The notes under the pieces were generated by a model that had not been told where the DNA came from, ran no database searches, and was given only the letters and a program-made list of their open reading frames with translations. Source: WTJD01 sp964225175 (GTDB lineage Bacteria > Pseudomonadota > Gammaproteobacteria > Xanthomonadales > SZUA-36). Taken from it: 46,805 nt of DNA. Position numbers and translations under genes: made by a program. Of the stretch, positions 23,896 to 31,341 are shown in pieces (positions within the stretch are counted from its first letter, which is position 1; every line of letters starts with the position of its first letter). Location of the stretch: NCBI GenBank assembly GCA_964225175.1, contig CAXQNK010000051.1:1-46805 (forward strand), written 5' to 3'.

Positions 23896-25308
23896 ATGAC
23901 GATACGCACGCGATTTGCACCGAGCCCAACCGGCGTGCTCCACGTTGGCGGTGCGCGCACGGCCCTGTTTTGCTGGTTGATGGCCCGGCAGTCAAACGGG
24001 GTGTTTATTCTTCGCATTGAGGACACGGATCTTGAGCGCTCCACGCCGGAGTCTGTCCAGGCCATTCTCGACGGCATGGCATGGCTCGAGCTAGATTATG
24101 ACGAGGGTCCCGTATTTCAGACGAAACGGTTTGAACGTTACCGTGAAGTGATCGAGAACTTGCTGGCCGAGGGTCATGCCTACCATTGCGGCTGTTCCAG
24201 GGAGCGACTCCAGTCGCTCCGTGAGGAGCAAATGAAGGCGGGTCTCAAACCCCGCTATGACGAACATTGCCGCGACTCGAATCTCGCCGCTTCGGTGGGC
24301 AAGTCGGTGGTCCGATTCAGAAACCCCAAGGAGGGAGCGGTAGAGTGGAATGACGAGGTCCGTGGGCACATCCGAATTGCCAATGCTGAACTCGACGACC
24401 TGGTCATCGCCCGCCCGGATGGTTCACCCACCTACAACTTTACCGTTGTCGTCGACGACTGGGACATGGCGGTCACGCACGTGGTTCGAGGAGATGATCA
24501 TATCAACAACACCCCTCGACAGATCAATATCTACCGGGCACTCGGCGCCAGCGTGCCGAGTTTCGGCCATGTTCCGATGATTTTGGGTAACGATGGCGCT
24601 CGATTGTCCAAGCGCCATGGCGCTGTGGGTGTCATGCAGTATCGTGACCAGGGGTATCTTCCCGAGGCGCTGAAAAATTATCTCGTCCGACTGGGCTGGT
24701 CCCATGGCGACCAGGAAATTTTCAGCACAAAGGAAATGATTGATCGATTCGACTTGTCGGAAGTCAACCGCAAAGCGGCCGCATTTGATCACGACAAGCT
24801 CAACTGGCTGAACCAGCACTACATCCGTAGCTTGCCTGAGGAGCGGGTGGTGCCGCAGCTTGCCTGGCAGTTTGAACAGCTCGGGATCGACCCATCGCTT
24901 GGCCCGTCTCTTGAAAACCTGATTTCCGTTCAGGGTGAGAGGGTCAACACCTTGTTGGAGATGGCTGAGGTCAGCCGAGTATTCTACGAAGAGTTTGATC
25001 ACTTCGATCCCGGGGCCGCCAAGAAGCACTTGCGACCTGTGGCCGCCGAGCAGTTACAGCTGCTCTACAGCCGGCTCGAGAATCAGCTGGAGTGGCACCC
25101 GGAGCGCCTGCACGAAGTGATCCACGCCACCGCAGAGGAACTAGAGGTTGGAATGGGGAAAGTAGCCCAGCCATTGCGTGTGGCGCTGGTCGGAAGCGGC
25201 GTGTCCCCGTCGATAGATAAGACGCTCTGGCTCTGTGGCCAGGAACGGAGTCTGCAACGCATTCGGCGCGCCTTGGACTTCATCGCCATGCGGGTATCGA
25301 ACGCCTGA
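23896..25308 (+). CDS. gltX: Glutamyl-tRNA synthetase
   Basis: Class I synthetase charging tRNA-Glu. The 470-aa protein has the HIGH-type motif in PTGVLHVGGARTAL, FILRIEDTDLERS, the GSPTYNFTVVVDDWDM block, and the KMSKS-type LSKRHGA at about 237. It follows the enteric enzyme closely along its length. In the zinc subdomain, C98, C100 and C125 are kept, but the fourth ligand position 127 is Asp where the enteric enzyme has His. The ATG has no ribosome site (see the -10 entry). It overlaps the next gene by one base (TGATG). Confidence 0.96.
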   Translation: MTIRTRFAPSPTGVLHVGGARTALFCWLMARQSNGVFILRIEDTDLERSTPESVQAILDGMAWLELDYDEGPVFQTKRFERYREVIENLLAEGHAYHCGCSRERLQSLREEQMKAGLKPRYDEHCRDSNLAASVGKSVVRFRNPKEGAVEWNDEVRGHIRIANAELDDLVIARPDGSPTYNFTVVVDDWDMAVTHVVRGDDHINNTPRQINIYRALGASVPSFGHVPMILGNDGARLSKRHGAVGVMQYRDQGYLPEALKNYLVRLGWSHGDQEIFSTKEMIDRFDLSEVNRKAAAFDHDKLNWLNQHYIRSLPEERVVPQLAWQFEQLGIDPSLGPSLENLISVQGERVNTLLEMAEVSRVFYEEFDHFDPGAAKKHLRPVAAEQLQLLYSRLENQLEWHPERLHEVIHATAEELEVGMGKVAQPLRVALVGSGVSPSIDKTLWLCGQERSLQRIRRALDFIAMRVSNA

Positions 25309-26282
25309 TGTCCAAAGTCGAGCGCCTGTATCACCTGCACAATATTCTGAACCAGCGGAGAACGCCGATTTCCCGGCATGAACTGATGGATCGGCTTGAG
25401 TGCTCACAAGCCACCCTGTATAGGTTGGTCGCCGAGCTCAGGGACTTTTTGGGCGCGCCGCTTGAGCAAGACCCGGACACCCGTGGCTTTTACTACGATC
25501 GCTCCTACCAGCAGCCTTTCGAGCTGCCGGGAATCTGGATCAGCCCAGACGAGTTACAGGCGCTGTTGACGGCTCGGCAACTGCTGGGCAACGTGCAGCC
25601 GGGTCTGCTTGAAGGCGAACTGGAGAGCCTGCAGGGGCGAATTACGCACCTGCTGCAGCAAAAGGGCGTCGAGCCGGAGACGGGAAGCTCTCGCATTCAC
25701 CTCCAGGCCGTGGCGGGCCGCGCGGTGCCCACGCACTTGTTCCAGGACGTGCTGGGTGCCCTGATCAAACGGCTCCGTCTGCACATCAGCTATCACGGCC
25801 GCGGACGAGATGAAGTCAGTGAGCGACAGGTTTCGCCGCAGCGCCTGACCCAGTACCGAAATTCCTGGTACCTCGACGCCTGGTGCCACTCCGCGCAGGG
25901 CCTGCGATCGTTCGCGCTGGAGCGAATCCGTGAGCAGGAGGTGCTTGAAGAGGGCGCCAAGGACATCCCGGAGGACCAGCTCACCGCGCATTTTGACGAT
26001 TCCTATGGCATCTTCTCGGGCGCGCCAAAGCACACGGCCTCTCTGCGCTTCACTGCCGAGATGTCCCGCTGGGTCTCAGACGAACAATGGCACCCCGATC
26101 AGAGGGGAGCGTTTGACGGCGAGGGAGCCTGGTGCCTGGAGGTTCCATTCAGTGATGCCCGGGAACTGATCATGGACATCATGCGCTACAGCCCGGGCGT
26201 GGAAGTCCTTGCGCCCGATTTCCTCAGAGAGGCCATACTGGATGCGGCCTCGAAAACGGTTTCGGCTTATAAAAACGCCTGA
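25308..26282 (+). CDS. WYL-domain transcriptional regulator
   Basis: A 324-aa DNA-binding protein. The N-terminal helix-turn-helix (about 1-60) reads VERLYHLHNILNQRRTPISRHELMDRLECSQATLYRLVAELRD, a DeoR/HTH_11-like fold. The middle has a linker helix (about 80-130), followed by a WYL domain (about 150-225) with RNSWYLDAWCHSAQGLRSFALERI, and the C-terminal WCX-type region (about 230-320) with the LEVPFSDARELIMDIMRY strand-helix. WYL domains sense nucleic acid or small ligands. It overlaps gltX by one base, so it is probably expressed with it. The target is unknown; the inverted repeats near the following genes are candidates. Confidence 0.9.
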   Translation: MSKVERLYHLHNILNQRRTPISRHELMDRLECSQATLYRLVAELRDFLGAPLEQDPDTRGFYYDRSYQQPFELPGIWISPDELQALLTARQLLGNVQPGLLEGELESLQGRITHLLQQKGVEPETGSSRIHLQAVAGRAVPTHLFQDVLGALIKRLRLHISYHGRGRDEVSERQVSPQRLTQYRNSWYLDAWCHSAQGLRSFALERIREQEVLEEGAKDIPEDQLTAHFDDSYGIFSGAPKHTASLRFTAEMSRWVSDEQWHPDQRGAFDGEGAWCLEVPFSDARELIMDIMRYSPGVEVLAPDFLREAILDAASKTVSAYKNA

Positions 26283-26323
26283 ATCGTTCGCTTCTCAGGC
26301 TTTGAGAATCCCGCATGGTTTAC

Positions 26324-26350
26324 TGACGGCAAGTCGTAAGACAGCCGTCA
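26324..26350 (+). promoter_or_regulatory. Inverted repeat touching the ribosome site of the small membrane gene
   Basis: TGACGGC (26324-26330) and GCCGTCA (26344-26350) pair perfectly around 13 bases. The last base overlaps the AAGGAG ribosome site (26350-26355) of the 76-aa gene. It has no T run. It could be a translational hairpin or a protein operator. Confidence 0.55.
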
Positions 26351-26361
26351 AGGAGAACATC

Positions 26362-26592
26362 ATGCAAGAACATTTTTCCGTAATGCTGCCCGGTTCAGGC
26401 GGAACCCGAAGTCAACGCACCGAGACTCCGTCCCCGGACAAGCGCGCTGAGTGGGGCACCGACGGTGCACGCGCTTCATCGCCCTTGCGTTTGTTGGTCG
26501 AGACGATAGGTCAAGCCGTTCTGGGGACAACCCTCCTGGTTGGATTGATGGCCCTGCCAACTGTCCTGGGTCGCTTGCTGGGTGTTGTTTAA
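26362..26592 (+). CDS. Small hypothetical membrane protein
   Basis: A 76-aa protein I do not recognise. Residues 1-45 are polar and Arg/Glu-rich; residues 47-75 contain one hydrophobic helix (VETIGQAVLGTTLLVGLMALPTVL). The ATG has AAGGAG 6 bases upstream, the best ribosome site in the area, which makes the gene credible despite its size. It lies 79 bases after the WYL regulator on the same strand and is convergent with the aminotransferase gene, with 14 bases between their stops. Confidence 0.65.
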   Translation: MQEHFSVMLPGSGGTRSQRTETPSPDKRAEWGTDGARASSPLRLLVETIGQAVLGTTLLVGLMALPTVLGRLLGVV

Positions 26593-26606
26593 ATTTCCCG
26601 CGCGGG

Positions 26607-28109
26607 TCAGGCCGCTTCACTGGCCAGGGTCTTGGCCGGCCCTTGTTGGAGTGCCAATCGCGTGTGCTCGACGAGCAAATCCACTTCCTCGCTGCTCATG
26701 TTGAAGTGAGGCGTGTATCGAAGCGAGCTGGCGCCACCATGAATGACGTTAATGCCGTTTTCGCGCATGTACTCTTCGGTTGACCCGTTGCCATAGGCCT
26801 TGAAGCGGCGTTCATCGAGCTCGGCGCTGACCAGCAAACCGGTGCCCTGCACCTTGGTGATCTCACCGTCGAGTTCGTTTTTGAGTGCTTCCAGTTTCTC
26901 TACCAATTCCTCGCCGCGCTCGACAATATTGCGCCGCAGCTCGGGCGTGAACTGATCAAGTACCGCGACAGCGACGTCCATGGCGCGCGGATTGGTCGTC
27001 ATGGTATTTCCGTAGACGCCGGTTCGGTAGAGTTCCGCTGTCCGCTCGTTCAGGGCGAGCACGGACAAAGGATACTGGCCCGCATTGATGGCCTTGGAGT
27101 AGGTCTCCATGTCCGGGGGCGGGAGGCGCTCGAAGCCGGGGTAATCACACACAGACAGGCAGCCCTGTGTCCGTAACCCGGCCTGGATTGAATCCACGAG
27201 CAGCAGGGAGCCGTGTTCCAGGGTCAATGTGCGGGCAAGCGCGTAGAATTCCGGGTCTATGCTCATTCCGGGGTTGCCTTCACCCATCACGGGCTCCATG
27301 AAAAAAGCCTCGATGAAACACGGGTTATTGTCTGCGTACTCAAAGACCTGCGCGAGCTGCTCACGATTGTTGGGTTCGACAGTAATCAGGTTGTCATGAT
27401 CTCTGAAACTGGCGAGGTGCTGGCAGTAAGTTTTTCTCGTTGAATCAGAAAAGTGCGCCGGCCGGTCGGTTCTGCCGTGAAATGCGCCCTGCAAACCAAG
27501 AATCCTGATCGGCTGGCAGGCGTGATCACCCCCCGGGTCGGTCTGCAGTTTTGCGTTGATGTCCGAGATGCGAGCCGCGAGCGTGACGGCCTCTGAGCCG
27601 CTGTTGAGGCACAAAAAGTGCTCGAAAGGCTGATCTTCGCGACGGAATCCGATTTCCGACTTCAGCGCATCCACCAGCCGACGTTGACTGATGTTGGGGG
27701 TCATGATGTTGGCCATGACATGCGGGCGGCTCATGGCCTCCAGCGCAAATTCAGGCGCGTGCCCGAAGCCGAGCATTCCGTAACCGCCGCAATCGTAGAT
27801 CACGGCGCCCTTGAGGGTTACGATCCACGGGCCCCGGGCGGCGAGACTCCCGTAGGGCACAACACAATCGGTGGCGTAAAAATTAATGAAACCTTGCTGC
27901 GCTTCGGCACGCTGTTGGTCTTCATCCATGGATAGCAGCTCTGCCCACGTGTCATGAAGGCGCTCCCAGTCCTCATGAGCCTTGTTGATGGCCTCGGTCA
28001 GCAGCGGATCCTGCGAAGCGAAAGCGAGTATTTCCTCATCGCTCAAGCCGCGTGTCCTGATAGCACCCTCACAGGCCCGCATCTGCAGTAATTTATCGAG
28101 AATTTCCAT
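26607..28109 (-). CDS. Class III PLP-dependent aminotransferase, substrate unknown
   Basis: A 500-aa fold-type I aminotransferase. It has a helical N-terminal extension (about 1-75), the GCGGYG-like YDCGGYGMLGFGH motif, the PLP-phosphate loop in LNSGSEAVTLAAR, the ring-stacking region near GAFHGRTDRP, an Asp at 306 in LLLVDSIQAG, and the Schiff-base Lys K339 in METYSKAINAGQ. The usual DEVQ around the PLP Asp reads DSIQ. Related long aminotransferases include lysine 6-aminotransferases, but the signature is not close enough to name the substrate. It ends 14 bases from the small membrane gene. An inverted repeat lies 45 bases upstream. Confidence 0.85.
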   Translation of the reverse strand: MEILDKLLQMRACEGAIRTRGLSDEEILAFASQDPLLTEAINKAHEDWERLHDTWAELLSMDEDQQRAEAQQGFINFYATDCVVPYGSLAARGPWIVTLKGAVIYDCGGYGMLGFGHAPEFALEAMSRPHVMANIMTPNISQRRLVDALKSEIGFRREDQPFEHFLCLNSGSEAVTLAARISDINAKLQTDPGGDHACQPIRILGLQGAFHGRTDRPAHFSDSTRKTYCQHLASFRDHDNLITVEPNNREQLAQVFEYADNNPCFIEAFFMEPVMGEGNPGMSIDPEFYALARTLTLEHGSLLLVDSIQAGLRTQGCLSVCDYPGFERLPPPDMETYSKAINAGQYPLSVLALNERTAELYRTGVYGNTMTTNPRAMDVAVAVLDQFTPELRRNIVERGEELVEKLEALKNELDGEITKVQGTGLLVSAELDERRFKAYGNGSTEEYMRENGINVIHGGASSLRYTPHFNMSSEEVDLLVEHTRLALQQGPAKTLASEAA

Positions 28110-28153
28110 GACTGTATTCCGTGCGAAGTTCGATATGACGCCAGGGCTGTAAG

Positions 28154-28174
28154 AATACCATATGCGGTGGTATT
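28154..28174 (-). promoter_or_regulatory. Palindromic operator candidate upstream of the aminotransferase gene
   Basis: AATACCA (28154-28160) and TGGTATT (28168-28174) form a perfect 7-bp inverted repeat with a 7-base spacer. It lies 45-65 bases before the aminotransferase ATG, in its promoter region and just after queG. The arm size and spacing suit a dimeric regulator. Confidence 0.6.
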
Positions 28175-28193
28175 TGCGGATGCATGCTCTGTC

Positions 28194-29255
28194 TCACGGA
28201 TGGAATTCAAGAGCCCAGGAGACGTGTTCTCGAACCATCTCGGAGGGGTGGTCAAGGCGCGCCAGGAGCGCTGAGCGGATGTCGGGGTGGGGGGGTGCGT
28301 TTCCCAGGGCGATCGCAATGTTTCTCAGCCAGCACAAGTGTCCGATTCGTCGGATTGCACTGCCTTGCGTGCGCTGGAGGAAGGTTTCCTCGTTCCAGGA
28401 GAACAGATCCAGCAGCGTTGCTGAATCCAGCCCATGGCGCGGCATGAAATCGGTCTCTTCACTCAGCCGGGCGAACCGATTCCATGGACACACCTGTTGA
28501 CAATCGTCACAACCATAAATGCGGTTACCCATGAGGGGTCGCAGTGGCTCGGGTATCGATCCGCGCAATTCGATGGTGAGATAGGAAATGCACCTGCGCG
28601 CGTCCACCTGATGAGGCCCCACGATGGCCTGAGTCGGGCAGATGTCGATGCAGCGGGTGCAGTCGCCGCAATGCCCCTTGGAGGGTTGATCCAACGGAAG
28701 TGGCAGGTCGGTATATATCTCGCCCAGGAAAAACCAACTGCCTGATTCTCGATCGAGCAAATTGCTGTGCTTTCCGATCCATCCCAGTCCCGCTTTTTCT
28801 GCCAGTGCTTTTTCCAGCACAGGCGCGGAGTCCACGAACACCCGATATCCGAAGGGGCCGACTTGCTCGGCAATTCGATCAGCGAGGCGCTGCAGGCGTT
28901 TTCGGATGACCGTGTGGTAATCGCGACCCCGCGCATAGCGCGAAACCACGCCGCGGTGGGGGTCCTCCATGACCTGCTCCAGAGGCCTTGCGTGCTGTGG
29001 CAGGTAATCCATCCTCGCACAGATAACCCGAACCGTTCCCGGCACCAGCTCTGCCGGGCGACTGCGTCGAACCCCATGGCGCTCCATGTAATCCATCTCA
29101 CCGTGGTGACTCCGGTCAAGCCATCGGAGCAAATGAGGCTCGTGAGTCGAGAGGTCTGTATCCGACACCCCCAGTTTCTGAAAACCAAGCTCCTTCCCCC
29201 AACGCTTGATGTCTTGGGACAGGTGCTTCAGATCAAATCCGGATTCGTGTTTCAC
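28194..29255 (-). CDS. queG: Epoxyqueuosine reductase
   Basis: Reduces epoxyqueuosine to queuosine in tRNA with cobalamin and two [4Fe-4S] clusters. Features: YARGRDYHTVIRKRL and FVDSAPVLEKALAEKAGLGWIGKHSNLL in the cobalamin half, then the cluster Cys set CGDCTRCIDICPTQAI and YGCDDCQQVCPW. The C-terminal HEAT-like helices (about 300-353) bind tRNA. The GTG at 29255 (VKHESGFDLKHLSQ) is chosen over an ATG at 29345, because the latter would put the start inside nnr and adds a tail unlike the family. 353 aa fits. It is divergent from nnr, 15 bases apart, as in enterics. Confidence 0.93.
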   Translation of the reverse strand: MKHESGFDLKHLSQDIKRWGKELGFQKLGVSDTDLSTHEPHLLRWLDRSHHGEMDYMERHGVRRSRPAELVPGTVRVICARMDYLPQHARPLEQVMEDPHRGVVSRYARGRDYHTVIRKRLQRLADRIAEQVGPFGYRVFVDSAPVLEKALAEKAGLGWIGKHSNLLDRESGSWFFLGEIYTDLPLPLDQPSKGHCGDCTRCIDICPTQAIVGPHQVDARRCISYLTIELRGSIPEPLRPLMGNRIYGCDDCQQVCPWNRFARLSEETDFMPRHGLDSATLLDLFSWNEETFLQRTQGSAIRRIGHLCWLRNIAIALGNAPPHPDIRSALLARLDHPSEMVREHVSWALEFHP

Positions 29256-29258
29256 CGC

Positions 29259-29264
29259 TATAAT
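29259..29264 (+). promoter_or_regulatory. -10 element of nnr, probable leaderless start
   Basis: A perfect TATAAT ends 6 bases before the nnr ATG. Transcription would start at or next to the ATG, leaving no room for a ribosome site, and none is present. No strong -35 is visible. On the minus strand the same bases (CATTAT) lie close before the queG GTG. Confidence 0.55.
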
Positions 29265-29270
29265 GCATCC

Positions 29271-30752
29271 ATGGTCCACATCGCTGACAGATTGTATACC
29301 GCTGAGCAGGTGAGACGGCTTGACCGACTCGCGATAGATGCCCACGGCATAGCCGGATACACGCTGATGAACCGTGCAGCTGTCGCTGTGTTCGAGACCG
29401 CCCGGGGTCGCTTCACATCAGCGCGGCACTGGTTGGTGCTCTGTGGGGCAGGGAATAACGGCGGGGACGGGTTCGCGATCGCCCGGCTGGCCCGCAAGGC
29501 TGGTCTCAAAGTCACCGTGTGTGCCCTTGTTGATCCCCGCACGCTCCGGGGCGATGCGAAGCGCGCAGCAGCGGATTGGATCAAGGCTGATGGCGTGATC
29601 AGACAATGGCCCCTGAGGGGGCGGGTAGGCGCGGAACTCGTAGTCGATGCGCTTCTGGGTACGGGCCTGGAGCGTCCTGTGGACGGCGCATTCAGCCGTG
29701 CGGTGGCGTGGATGAATGCCCAGGACTGCCCCGTTGTGTCTGTAGATGTGCCGTCCGGGCTCAATGCGGATACGGGTCAGGTGATGGGCTGCGCCGTGCG
29801 GGCCAAGCTCACGGTGAGTTTCATCGGGCAGAAACGGGGACTGTACACGGCAGCGGGTCCCGATCATGCGGGGGAACTGCACTTTCACGACTTGGCCACC
29901 CCGAATGCCATCCATCATGCGATCTCAGAATACGGAATCAAAATACGCGAATTATCGATATCAGAATTCCTCGGCCAGCGCCCTCGAGACAGCCACAAAG
30001 GCAGCTATGGACATACCCTTGTGGTGGGCGGTGCGCCGGGCATGAGTGGTGCGGCAACGCTGGCAGGTACAGCAGCCCTGCGGACGGGGTCAGGGCTGGT
30101 TAGCGTGGCTACGCACAAGGTCCATGCACACACATTGAATCATTCCCGACCGGAATTGATGGTTGCTGCCGTTAAAAAAGCCGCGACATTGAGTCCGCTG
30201 CTGCAGCGGGCAAATGTCGTCGCGCTCGGCCCGGGACTGGGCCAGGGCGCCTGGAGTGAAAAGGTCTGGGAGGCATGTATCGAGACCCAGCATCCATTGG
30301 TGGTTGATGCGGATGGTCTCAATTTGCTGGCACGCTCACCCAGGAAACGAAAGCAATGGGTTTTGACACCGCACCCCGCTGAAGCTGCACGGCTTCTGCA
30401 GTGCAAGACCGAAGATGTTCAGGAAGACCGGGTGCGGCAGGCCCAGCGCTTGGCGCGGGCGTACCATGCGGTCGTGGTTCTCAAAGGCTGTGGCACGGTG
30501 GTGGTCGATCAAGCCGGTCAGTACGGCATATGCGTTCTGGGTAATCCTGGCATGGCAACTGCAGGGGCCGGTGATGTATTGACTGGGGTACTGTCCGGCC
30601 TCATGGCACAGGGGTTGTCGCCCTGGCAAGCTGCCGTTTCAGGCGTTGCAGCGCACGCTGCAGCAGGTGATCGCGTGGCCTCAGAGCAAGGTGAGCGCGG
30701 TTTGCTCGCCGGCGACCTTTGCAGGGCATTGCCCCGGGTCCTGAACCCTTAG
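29271..30752 (+). CDS. nnr: NAD(P)H-hydrate epimerase/dehydratase (bifunctional Nnr)
   Basis: Repairs hydrated NAD(P)H. The 493-aa fusion has the N-terminal YjeF epimerase domain (about 1-215) with GNNGGDGFAIARLARK and VVDALLGTGLERPVDG, and the C-terminal ADP-dependent dehydratase of the ribokinase fold (about 225-490) with GHTLVVGGAPGMSGAATLAG, LGPGLGQG, LTPHPAEAARLL, and the catalytic GNPGMATAGAGDVLTG. The open frame extends upstream over queG, but the ATG at 29271 matches the family start MVHIADRLYTAEQVRRLD. It is followed 15 bases later by tsaE. Confidence 0.95.
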   Translation: MVHIADRLYTAEQVRRLDRLAIDAHGIAGYTLMNRAAVAVFETARGRFTSARHWLVLCGAGNNGGDGFAIARLARKAGLKVTVCALVDPRTLRGDAKRAAADWIKADGVIRQWPLRGRVGAELVVDALLGTGLERPVDGAFSRAVAWMNAQDCPVVSVDVPSGLNADTGQVMGCAVRAKLTVSFIGQKRGLYTAAGPDHAGELHFHDLATPNAIHHAISEYGIKIRELSISEFLGQRPRDSHKGSYGHTLVVGGAPGMSGAATLAGTAALRTGSGLVSVATHKVHAHTLNHSRPELMVAAVKKAATLSPLLQRANVVALGPGLGQGAWSEKVWEACIETQHPLVVDADGLNLLARSPRKRKQWVLTPHPAEAARLLQCKTEDVQEDRVRQAQRLARAYHAVVVLKGCGTVVVDQAGQYGICVLGNPGMATAGAGDVLTGVLSGLMAQGLSPWQAAVSGVAAHAAAGDRVASEQGERGLLAGDLCRALPRVLNP

Positions 30753-30767
30753 GGCGCGCGGCAGGTC

Positions 30768-31247
30768 ATGGCTCCTGAACTTTGGGAATTCGGTGAACTT
30801 GGAGAAACCGAATTGCGGGCATTCGCTGCCCGCTTGGCCGGCGCTATGCGTTGGCCCATGGTGATCTACCTGGAAGGTGATCTCGGCGCCGGTAAGACCA
30901 CCTTGTGTCGGGCCCTGATCAGGGCTCTGGGGCACGAAGGCTCGGTCAAAAGCCCTACCTACGGCCTGATGGAGCATTATTCGCTGGGCCATTATTCGGC
31001 GTTGCACCTCGATTTGTACCGCATCGGGGCGCCGGGGGAAGTCGAATTCCTGGGAATTTCGGATCTCATGGACGACTCGACGCTTTTGCTGGTTGAATGG
31101 CCAGAGCGAGGTGCAGGAGCGCTGATTCCGGCCGATATTGTCATCAGCCTGGACCATGCTGAAGACAGGCGCCGCTTAAATGCTCGATCCATGAGTGATT
31201 TGGGTCATTCGACCTTGCAGGACATTACTGATAAATCTTCTAGTTAG
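30768..31247 (+). CDS. tsaE: tRNA threonylcarbamoyladenosine biosynthesis ATPase TsaE
   Basis: ATPase partner of TsaB and TsaD in making the t6A base next to the anticodon. The 159-aa protein has the P-loop GDLGAGKTTLCRALIRALG, the SPTYGLMEHY motif, DLYRIGAPGEVEFLG and the VEWPERGAGALIPAD block, all characteristic. It is slightly longer than usual at the C-terminus. Its place between nnr and amiB is the enteric order. The 94-base AT-rich gap after it may hold the amiB promoter. Confidence 0.95.
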   Translation: MAPELWEFGELGETELRAFAARLAGAMRWPMVIYLEGDLGAGKTTLCRALIRALGHEGSVKSPTYGLMEHYSLGHYSALHLDLYRIGAPGEVEFLGISDLMDDSTLLLVEWPERGAGALIPADIVISLDHAEDRRRLNARSMSDLGHSTLQDITDKSSS

Positions 31248-31341
31248 TTTATATATCTTGCGGTTTTTAATAAGAAACTCTTGCATTTTCATGAAAAGCA
31301 ATTCATCATTGAGCTGACGACATGGAGAGTTGACCGAATTA

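Noticed and set aside
26607..28109. Calling the aminotransferase lysine 6-aminotransferase
   Set aside because: Length and fold allow it, but the PLP-Asp and Lys surroundings do not match well enough to name a substrate.
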